Positions 7,437 through 14,307 of a DNA stretch of 16,886 nt are shown here, one piece after another. Location: the NCBI RefSeq assembly GCF_014385105.1, contig NZ_JACRTE010000024.1:1-16886 (forward strand), written 5' to 3'. Source of the DNA: Qingrenia yutianensis. Its GTDB lineage: Bacteria > Bacillota > Clostridia > UMGS1810. A program made the position numbers and the translations under genes. A model generated the notes under the pieces. The model ran no database searches and was not told where the DNA came from. It saw only the letters and a list, made by a program, of their open reading frames with translations. The first letter of the stretch is position 1. Every line of letters starts with the position of its first letter.

Positions 7437-7678
7437 CACCAGTTCAAGTTTTCGGCAGATGTCAGAAAGGTTATGTACACGACCAATGCGATAGAAAGCC
7501 TGAACAGCGCACTGCGCCGATTAAACAGCCAAAGGAGCGTATTTCCGAGCGATACGGCACTTTTAAAGGCACTGTATTTGGCAACTTTTGAGGCAGCAAA
7601 AAATGGACAATGCCGCTCAGAAATTGGGGCAAAGTCTATGGCGAGCTGTCAATCATGTATGACGGAAGGCTTAATTAG
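7437..7678 (+). pseudogene. IS256-type transposase, C-terminal remnant with frameshift
   Basis: From about 7440 the sequence encodes QFKFSADVRKV and then the family-typical MYTTNAIESLNSALRRLNSQ and RSVFPSDTALLKALYLATFE. At the A6 run 7598-7603 one base has been lost: the next frame continues with KWTMPLRNWGKVYGEL and SIMYDGRLN, ending in TAG at 7676-7678, the expected C-terminus. No start codon or upstream domain is present, and the catalytic DDE residues are mostly in the lost part. It is a dead fragment. Confidence 0.85.
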
Positions 7679-7734
7679 CACAAATTTTCCGCCATGTACA
7701 AGGGTAAAATTCACGTTCTCTTGCGAGGGCTCCC

Positions 7735-7763
7735 TTGACATGCCGTAAAATCCGTGCTATATT
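7735..7763 (+). promoter_or_regulatory. Near-consensus sigma-A promoter near the IS256 right end
   Basis: TTGACA at 7735-7740, a 17-base spacer, and TATATT at 7758-7763 preceded by TGC (extended -10). It points out of the element toward the 3' end of the GH-A gene, where it would produce antisense RNA. No convincing coding sequence follows it. Confidence 0.55.
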
Positions 7764-7802
7764 ACAGCTAAGGCAGAAAAGCTGTAATATGGCTTTTCTG
7801 CC
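7759..7802. repeat. Two overlapping perfect 11-base inverted repeats
   Basis: ATATTACAGCT (7759-7769) pairs with AGCTGTAATAT (7780-7790); GGCAGAAAAGC (7772-7782) pairs with GCTTTTCTGCC (7792-7802). The arms interleave, so only one full hairpin can form at a time unless a pseudoknot forms. The first overlaps the -10 box. An A-run rather than a T-run follows, so neither is a normal intrinsic terminator in the plus direction. Confidence 0.7.
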
Positions 7803-7846
7803 CATAAAAAACAAATATTTTGTCATAGAAAAATCTAATTTACAGA

Positions 7847-7864
7847 AAAAGTCTCACACTCCCG
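7847..7864 (-). repeat. 18-base inverted repeat, outer copy at the IS256 right end
   Basis: AAAAGTCTCACACTCCCG, exact inverse of 7371-7388. Confidence 0.8.
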
Positions 7865-7882
7865 TATTTAAAATTAAGAAAT

Positions 7883-10800
7883 TTAATGTGGGGTATAAAT
7901 TTCTTTTGTGGCAAGTGGGAATAATGTTGTTGTATCCCATTTAAACAATTTGAGTGCTGAATATTCCTTTGACATGGGTATTTCGTATTCAAAAGATTTA
8001 TTTTCCTCTAAAGGTTTTATTATGCAATTTATTATAGAATTATTGCTATCATAGAATACTGCTATAAGTGAAGCGCTTTTGCTTGAATTATTTCCTGCAA
8101 TTTTAACAGCGCTTTTTTCAAACGAAACTTGTTCGGAAATTGGTTTATTTCCGCAGTTTTCTATAACAAATACTGATACGCTGTGTTTTGGAATATTCAA
8201 TGATTTTAATGATTGCTTGCCTTGTGTAAATTCTTCGTAGATTTCATAAATATCATCTGAAATCAAGTTTCGTTCCGAATAAATATCATTTGCATTCATT
8301 GTATACTTGCTTTTTATTATATATTGATTACTTGAATTTATATTTATTTTGTAATCTTGTTGTTCTGATAAGTTTGATACAAAAAGATAAACAGTAGAAT
8401 TATTTTTCACTGCAAGTGTAGATATATCTCTGTTAGAAGATTTATTATCTGTTTCAGTTAAAATTATGTTTCCGTTAAGCCCTTTGCTATACTTTTTCAT
8501 AAGGTTTGAAAGTGCTGTATTGGTATATATATTGGCAATTTGGTTGTTAACAAGATTTTTTCCTGCGGTTGATAAAAGGTTTAAATTTTTAATTTCTATA
8601 TCTGCATAAGTATTTGTACCGGAATTTTTTGCACCGACAACAGATATTTTAAGATATGCAGTTTTTTTGTTTTCTATCGATGATGGGATTGTAATGTCTT
8701 TAGTGTCAGAAGTGATACTGTTCCATTCGCCGTCATTGTAATTTTCAAATACTCTTGAATAAGCGGTGATTAAGTAGTTTTCGTTGTCATACCACTCAAA
8801 TTTCACCTCAAAGGGTTCGGTTGTATTTGCTGTAAATTTAATATCGTATGATATATTATAGCTTTTCGTTGTTCCTATGGTATGATTGTTTTTCAAAAAC
8901 TCTGTGAGCGGTATTTCTTGAATAACTCCGTCTGCCCAATAACTTCTTCCACTAACCTGAACTCCGTTTTTTTCATTGTTATCAGTCACAGATACTTTGC
9001 TTCCGCTTTTTTTCCAACCATAGTTTGAATAACATAATTGAATAGCTGAGCCGAAATATTGGAAAGAATCAAGATTAGAAAATTTTGATATTCTATTTAT
9101 ATAATCAGCAAAGCTTGTGCACATTGCCAACGAGGTGTTTGAAGGTCCTGTGTATGTACTTTGAAATGTTGACAAACCGCCTTCGGTTATAAAGTATTTA
9201 AGATTAGGATTTTTAGAATTTGCTATGGCAGTTTCTATATTTTCAAGTTCGGCAATAGAATTTGATATTGAATAATATCCGTAATAGTTGTGCGTTGTAA
9301 TATAGTTAATTTTAGTGCCAAGCGAATTTATAATATATTCAAGCCAATCACTATATCCCGGTTTAACATTAACGGCAAGTTCAACATCAGGAAATTCTTT
9401 CTTTACTGCTTCTATTATGTAGTTGCAAATTTTTACATAATTTTCGCCGGATATTCCTCTTAGATAAAGTTCATTTCCAAGCTCCCATAAAGTTACATTA
9501 AATGGGGAAGGATGTCCTAATTCTACACGCTTTTGTGCCCATTCTATTCTTGGTGCTGTTGTATCGGTTGCATCAACAGTGCAAAACGCTATTAAATCAA
9601 GCAAATCCCGTGTAACTCTATCAAGCACATCGTAATTAATATTTCCCAAGTTATCTACAACAAATTCAGGGGTTATAGGTGTTTTATACTTTTTATTGTA
9701 ATCAGTATCAGCCGGAAGTGCGCTAAATATGTTAGCACACATAATTATTTCATTATTTCCGCCAAATGCTTCTGCTAATTTAAGCCGTTCGTATGTGCCG
9801 ATATATTCAATATCTTTTCGCCAATATTTTTGATTTGACCACTCAGGTGCAATCTGATATGTTGGGATACGATTTTCCAAGCTGCCAAGATTAGCTTTCC
9901 AAAATTCGTAGTTTGTACTGTATCCTCCAATTCTGATTTTTGGCATTGTGTATTCTTCTAGTTTGGTTATAAATTCTTGTTTAAATTGGTTTGAACCTTC
10001 GGGCACGACTGCTTGTTCATCATCAGAGTGCCAATATGCCCCCTCAAGGCTGTAGCCAAGTATAGAATTATCAACACTTCTAATTGTTTTTGTATCATCA
10101 ATGGTAAGATTTATTGTGTCATATTTGCTATATTTTTTTAATGAAAAGTTTGAAATGGTAAAATCGCTGAAACTACTTAATTTCTGTTCTTTAATTCCTT
10201 GAATAATTATTTTAAGATATGCATTATCTGTATTTTCGTTAATTATTTTCGGTATGTTTAAAGTGATATCTTTATTTACAGCAACTGAATCGTCTATTTG
10301 AACAGAATATGTTGAAGTAGTATTAAAGTCATTGGTGGTTATAGATTCTTCAGTTAAATTTCCATTGCTATCTTCAACTTCTTTTACCCATTTGAATATT
10401 AGTTTTAATGCTTCAGGCGAACTTTGGTCTTTGTTTAATGATATATTGTAATTGAGGTTATAAACAGAGCTATCTCCCGGTTTGTCACCGGTTAATTTGC
10501 TAAAGGTATCAAACGGAATTTTTTGCATAACACCGCTGTAATATCCTTCTCTTCCTGATGCTGTGTTGCCGTTTTCATCAGTTGACAAATTGCCTAAATT
10601 ACCATATTTTTGCCACGATGATTGTAAAGTCAATTCCGACATAGGTTCGCTTTTTTGTGAATTGTCGTTAGATGTTACGAAAGAAAATTCAAAGTTATCA
10701 GCAACAGAGCTTTCAAAAATTATATTATTCAAATGAACTTTGTATTCTGTGAGTGGCTTAAGTTCTGAGCAAGATATAATGATGCTGTTTTGATAAGCAG

Positions 10801-11923
10801 TTACAGAACTTTGAATATCTTCTATGTAAACATTATTATTTTTAACACTGCTTTGGTCAATGTTTTGGTCGAATACAATCTCAAATTCGGCATCTGTGCA
10901 TGAAATATCGTAAATATATTGCGATGTTTTTACAGTTGCTGTTTGTTCTGTGTTGTTGAGTGTAAACTTGATATTCTTTTTAAAATAACTATCACTATCT
11001 TCATTTGGTGTGTATTCTTTAATAAAGTAATAATTGTATAATCCATTTTGACTAACAAGTGCAACTGCATATGCATTTGTTATGTCATCATCAGCACTGA
11101 TTTGTTCAAAAGAAGAATTATAATAAAATATATTTTGTGCATCTGTAGATGAAATATCCAAATCAGATACTTTATTTATTGTTTGGTAGTATAAAATATT
11201 GTTGTCTGATATTTGTGCGTTGCTTGAAATGGAAGTAATATCAGTATTTGTTTCGCCGTTATATCCTATATCGCCTGCGCTCACTGTTATATTGTCAAGA
11301 TATATTCCGTAATTTTGGTCTTTATCTGCCAAAAATAATAGCCAGCCATATTCTGCAAAGCCATAGCTTTCTTCTGAGGTTGCCCCCGAAACATATTCTT
11401 TTCCGTTTAAGTATATTTTATAGGTGTTGTCAATGCCGTCAGCACCCATCACCAAAGCAGCACGGTTCCAAGTGTTTGCAGGAACATCTTTTCCAGCAGT
11501 GAGCTTCATATTTGTTGCTACACCTGCATTATGCTGTCTGCCTCTGAATGCAATCGAAGTGTTGTTTTCGGTTAATTTAAAGTCAAATTTAACAGTAAAT
11601 TTTTTATAAGAGGTATTGTTTATTTTTGTAAAATTAAGACTTGTATAGTTTTTTCCTGCTTTATCCGATACACAGCTTTCTGTAAATATACCGTGAATGT
11701 ATAGGGCAGGGTTGTCCGAACTGTCAAATCCGGCATTTTGAACTATCTGTGATGTTAATCCTTGATTTTTCGTTATCACAAGTGCATCCGACTGGGTATT
11801 TGCATAATTTTCATAAAGAATTTCGTCACTTGATGCAAAACCAACTTGGGAAGGAGTAATCATTTCCAACATCATAACAAAGATAAGTGTTTTTTTGAGG
11901 ATATTCATTAACCAAATTTTCAT
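7883..11923 (-). CDS. Large secreted multidomain clan GH-A glycoside hydrolase (GH51-like)
   Basis: A 1346-residue exported enzyme expected to hydrolyse a polysaccharide outside the cell. GGAGG (minus strand, 11934-11930) six bases upstream fixes ATG 11923. A signal peptide (about 1-31, ending near VGFA-SSDE) is followed by a LamG-like beta-sandwich (about 60-220), a poorly defined stretch, an Ig-like Big_5-type domain (about 330-430), a carbohydrate-binding-like module A (about 435-598), then the barrel from about 605. RIGGYSTNYEFW opens the barrel; WELGNEL carries acid/base E818 and FITEGG carries nucleophile E914. A second module B (about 967-1116) follows the strand ending CYSNYGW, after which the barrel appears to resume with NTALSNLMKKYSKGL and a beta-sandwich. 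The last 75 residues form a small tail module. No LPXTG or SLH anchor is present. GH51 arabinofuranosidase is the best guess; GH39 or GH79 relatives are possible. Confidence 0.8.
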   Translation of the reverse strand: MKIWLMNILKKTLIFVMMLEMITPSQVGFASSDEILYENYANTQSDALVITKNQGLTSQIVQNAGFDSSDNPALYIHGIFTESCVSDKAGKNYTSLNFTKINNTSYKKFTVKFDFKLTENNTSIAFRGRQHNAGVATNMKLTAGKDVPANTWNRAALVMGADGIDNTYKIYLNGKEYVSGATSEESYGFAEYGWLLFLADKDQNYGIYLDNITVSAGDIGYNGETNTDITSISSNAQISDNNILYYQTINKVSDLDISSTDAQNIFYYNSSFEQISADDDITNAYAVALVSQNGLYNYYFIKEYTPNEDSDSYFKKNIKFTLNNTEQTATVKTSQYIYDISCTDAEFEIVFDQNIDQSSVKNNNVYIEDIQSSVTAYQNSIIISCSELKPLTEYKVHLNNIIFESSVADNFEFSFVTSNDNSQKSEPMSELTLQSSWQKYGNLGNLSTDENGNTASGREGYYSGVMQKIPFDTFSKLTGDKPGDSSVYNLNYNISLNKDQSSPEALKLIFKWVKEVEDSNGNLTEESITTNDFNTTSTYSVQIDDSVAVNKDITLNIPKIINENTDNAYLKIIIQGIKEQKLSSFSDFTISNFSLKKYSKYDTINLTIDDTKTIRSVDNSILGYSLEGAYWHSDDEQAVVPEGSNQFKQEFITKLEEYTMPKIRIGGYSTNYEFWKANLGSLENRIPTYQIAPEWSNQKYWRKDIEYIGTYERLKLAEAFGGNNEIIMCANIFSALPADTDYNKKYKTPITPEFVVDNLGNINYDVLDRVTRDLLDLIAFCTVDATDTTAPRIEWAQKRVELGHPSPFNVTLWELGNELYLRGISGENYVKICNYIIEAVKKEFPDVELAVNVKPGYSDWLEYIINSLGTKINYITTHNYYGYYSISNSIAELENIETAIANSKNPNLKYFITEGGLSTFQSTYTGPSNTSLAMCTSFADYINRISKFSNLDSFQYFGSAIQLCYSNYGWKKSGSKVSVTDNNEKNGVQVSGRSYWADGVIQEIPLTEFLKNNHTIGTTKSYNISYDIKFTANTTEPFEVKFEWYDNENYLITAYSRVFENYNDGEWNSITSDTKDITIPSSIENKKTAYLKISVVGAKNSGTNTYADIEIKNLNLLSTAGKNLVNNQIANIYTNTALSNLMKKYSKGLNGNIILTETDNKSSNRDISTLAVKNNSTVYLFVSNLSEQQDYKININSSNQYIIKSKYTMNANDIYSERNLISDDIYEIYEEFTQGKQSLKSLNIPKHSVSVFVIENCGNKPISEQVSFEKSAVKIAGNNSSKSASLIAVFYDSNNSIINCIIKPLEENKSFEYEIPMSKEYSALKLFKWDTTTLFPLATKEIYTPH

Positions 11924-12148
11924 TTCAAACCTCCAATTAAATTTTTCTACATATACATTGTATAATAAATTTTAAACTTAAATATACTATTAAATTATTA
12001 TAATTTTGAGAAAAATTACTTTTTTGAATTTTCCTATCATAAAATTTTGATAAAAAAACAGTATTTTTTTATATTAATATTGTGAAAAACTATGATAATA
12101 TGAGGATAATGGATAAGAAAATATTTAATATACGAGGAGCGTGTAGAA
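11924..12148. promoter_or_regulatory. Divergent intergenic region between two secreted-protein genes
   Basis: 225 very AT-rich bases must hold promoters for both genes. On the plus strand TTGTGA (12080-12085) with GATAAT (12105-12110, 19-base spacer) or the TATGAT at 12091-12096 are candidates. On the minus strand TATTAT (11967-11962) is a possible -10, without a good -35. No clear operator dyad was found. Shared control of the two genes is plausible but unproven. Confidence 0.4.
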
Positions 12149-14203
12149 ATGAAAAAAGTTATATCCCTTATAGTTACGCTTGCTATGGTGTTAACTATCG
12201 TAAGTACGGTAGGAATTTTCAGTGTTAGTGCTGTGGCAGACAGAACTTTCTTTAAAATTGATACGATTAATGGAAAATTTGAAAAAGGTAAATACACAAA
12301 CATGACCGTAGAAAATCATAAAGGTTTTGAAATATACGGTAATGCTGGTGACACAATTGTAAAAACAACACCAGATGTGGGAGATGACGAGGGTATTGGA
12401 ACAGGTAAGGCATTGCAATTTAATACATCATATGACGGTGTGTCACCTGCTATTTCAGGCGCAATGAGGCTAACAATTCCAAAAATGGATCCCGGTATTA
12501 TTTCTAATTATAATCTTTGTTATGGCAATTATCTTAATGCAAACGGATATAGTTCTTATGGCTCTATTGACGCTATGTCTGGAAAAACGGTATTTCAATT
12601 AACTAAGGAAGATGCGACAAATGCTTACGGAAGAGTTGAGTTTGAAATTGTTTTTACCGAGGATAATATGGCAGTTCTTTTTACCTCGGGTAAAAGTACA
12701 AACGCAGTTGCGTTCGGTGTTGGTACAGCTGATGTGCCTACAAGCACTGCTGTAAAACGCTATAAAAAGGTTAGTAAAAATGAAGTTATAAATGCTGTAA
12801 TTGAGTATAGAAAAATTGATAATTCCTATGGCAATAATGTGAAACTTATTGTAGATAATGAATTAATTGATGGTGTTTATTTTGATAATAATAACCAAGC
12901 TCTTTATTATGATAACTGTCGCTTAAGAATTTTAAACGAAGGTTCGAAATCGGCTGATGCATATATGACAAAATTGCAGGTTATTGGTACAGATAACGAA
13001 ATTAGTCTTGACGGAATTATTAGCATAGGCGATATTGCTGATGCTACATTTGATAACGAGGGCAAAACTATATCTGTTCCCTATGGTACTACAGGTGCAG
13101 AGCTTACAACTGCAGTAAGTGTAGCCGGTGGAACTTCAAAAGAAGTTTTAAACTCTGGGGTGTTAAGCACAGGTGATAAATTTACTTTAAAACCTGAAGG
13201 TAAAAGTCCAGTTGAATATACAATTATTGTAAATGAGATTGATGACAAACAAATAAGCAGAATAGATTGTGGAACAGGAAGAATGTATAATAAAGCTACA
13301 GGTGCAAATGGCAATGTTCCTACTTGGGCGCTTAACTCAACAGATTCTACTAATGGTAATGTTCTGCAATCAGTTGGTTTTGAATGGGATTCAAATGATA
13401 GCATTGATCAAATGAAAAATCAGCTTAAACTAACACTTCCAAATACAGAAGGCAAGACGGCAGGTGATTTTAACTTTAGTTGGGATGCAGGTACGCTAAA
13501 ACAATTAGCAGGTAAAAACTCATATCTACCTGAAGTTGACGCCTTGCAGTATGAATATGGTATACTTGAATATCTTGTTAATTTTGGCGCAGGAGAAATG
13601 GCAACAATTTTAAAAACATCTAATGGCTCCGGAAAATATTTTGCTTTTGGAATAGGTACTGATAAAGATGCGCGAAATGGATTGAATTATGTAGAGGTTA
13701 AACCCGGTACTACTCACAAAGTTGTAATTCAGTATCCAAGAGAAAATACAAGTAACAAATATATTAAAATGTGGGTCGACGATGAACTTAAATATGCAAT
13801 TAAAAATACAAATACAGCGCTTAATATTGCAGAAATGAATTTTGCATTTTTTAATGGAAACAACGAAAAAGAAGCAGTTTATATTGATGAATGGAAGGTT
13901 ACTGCGTCAAATGTTGAATACGCACCTACAACACCAATAGGCGGTGTTTATGCATTTGTAATTGACGATAGCAATGCAAAGCTTGTAGCTTCAAATGCAG
14001 CTGATACCGCAGTTAATTATTGTATGATTGTTGCACAGTATGAAAGCGATTTATTAACTGATTGCGAAATTGTTAATATTGCTGTTCCTGCAAAAGCAGA
14101 TAAGGTTGTGTTTAGAGGTAAAAAGAATTTAACCGGCAAATTAAGAGCATTTTTAGTTAGAGATATGACATCTATTATACCAATTAGACCGTGTGCAGAA
14201 TAA
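12149..14203 (+). CDS. Secreted protein with two similar beta-sandwich halves
   Basis: A 684-residue exported protein of unknown function. GAGGAG at 12134-12139 supports ATG 12149. The signal peptide covers about residues 1-29 (hydrophobic core LIVTLAMVLTIVSTVGIFSV, then AVA-D). Half 1 (about 30-270) and half 2 (about 370-610) each contain the order YGRVEFEI/YGILEYLV, then FGVGT/FGIGT, then KLIVDNEL/KMWVDDEL, then a closing strand, like LamG or concanavalin-type sandwiches. Between them (about 285-362) is an Ig-like unit ending in VEYTIIVNE. The C-terminal 75 residues form a small module resembling the tail of the divergent GH-A protein. No catalytic signature, membrane anchor or sorting signal is seen. 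A role in binding glycans or scaffolding is an inference from the neighbours. Confidence 0.8.
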   Translation: MKKVISLIVTLAMVLTIVSTVGIFSVSAVADRTFFKIDTINGKFEKGKYTNMTVENHKGFEIYGNAGDTIVKTTPDVGDDEGIGTGKALQFNTSYDGVSPAISGAMRLTIPKMDPGIISNYNLCYGNYLNANGYSSYGSIDAMSGKTVFQLTKEDATNAYGRVEFEIVFTEDNMAVLFTSGKSTNAVAFGVGTADVPTSTAVKRYKKVSKNEVINAVIEYRKIDNSYGNNVKLIVDNELIDGVYFDNNNQALYYDNCRLRILNEGSKSADAYMTKLQVIGTDNEISLDGIISIGDIADATFDNEGKTISVPYGTTGAELTTAVSVAGGTSKEVLNSGVLSTGDKFTLKPEGKSPVEYTIIVNEIDDKQISRIDCGTGRMYNKATGANGNVPTWALNSTDSTNGNVLQSVGFEWDSNDSIDQMKNQLKLTLPNTEGKTAGDFNFSWDAGTLKQLAGKNSYLPEVDALQYEYGILEYLVNFGAGEMATILKTSNGSGKYFAFGIGTDKDARNGLNYVEVKPGTTHKVVIQYPRENTSNKYIKMWVDDELKYAIKNTNTALNIAEMNFAFFNGNNEKEAVYIDEWKVTASNVEYAPTTPIGGVYAFVIDDSNAKLVASNAADTAVNYCMIVAQYESDLLTDCEIVNIAVPAKADKVVFRGKKNLTGKLRAFLVRDMTSIIPIRPCAE

Positions 14204-14230
14204 TATTAATTATTTAATATCTAAAAAAAG

Positions 14231-14255
14231 ACGGCAACTCATATTGAGTTGCCGT
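14231..14255. terminator. Hairpin terminator between the secreted protein and GH57 genes
   Basis: Perfect 11-base stem ACGGCAACTCA / TGAGTTGCCGT around a TAT loop. In the plus direction only TTT follows, so termination may be partial. In the minus direction a seven-T run (14229-14223) follows, making it a better terminator for antisense RNA. Confidence 0.75.
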
Positions 14256-14279
14256 TTAAAATGAGATAAAACTCAATAT
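14241..14279 (+). promoter_or_regulatory. Alternative stem competing with the terminator upstream of GH57
   Basis: ATATTGAGTT (14241-14250), which contains half of the terminator stem, can instead pair with AACTCAATAT (14270-14279), just before the AAAGGAG of the next gene. The two pairings exclude each other, as in attenuators. In such AT-rich sequence this may be chance. Confidence 0.35.
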
Positions 14280-14307
14280 ATATTATAGATAAAGGAGAAT
14301 AAGTAAA

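Larger units (their letters stand above)
6805..7861 (+). mobile_element. Decayed IS256-family element, interrupted and internally deleted
   Basis: Long inverted ends define it. The left end (about 6805-6852) and the reverse complement of the right end (about 7815-7861) share GAGTGTGA, then CTGTAAA, AGATT and TTCTATGA in the same order with only one gap. Between the ends are the start of an IS256-type transposase (6879 on) and its last part (7437-7678). The middle, about 300 codons by comparison with remembered full-length relatives, is missing, and an IS21-type remnant (6962-7430) takes its place. No 8-9 bp target duplication is visible outside the ends. The element cannot make its own transposase, but its ends might still be acted on by a relative elsewhere. 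Confidence 0.75.

Noticed and set aside
7473..7748. 91-residue intact small gene
   Set aside because: It is the transposase C-terminus up to a one-base loss in an A-run, followed by out-of-frame sequence, so it is a pseudogene fragment.
7772..7802. Intrinsic terminator for the promoter at 7735
   Set aside because: The stem is perfect, but an A-rich stretch follows on the plus strand and no T-run follows on the minus strand.
7735..7944. 69-residue frame, or a shorter one from ATG 7789, after the strong promoter
   Set aside because: It crosses the IS256 terminal repeat and runs into the antisense of the GH-A C-terminus; no ribosome site fits.
11248..11609. Two small plus-strand frames inside the GH-A gene
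   Set aside because: Both are antisense to a long coding region with clear domains, and neither has a ribosome site.
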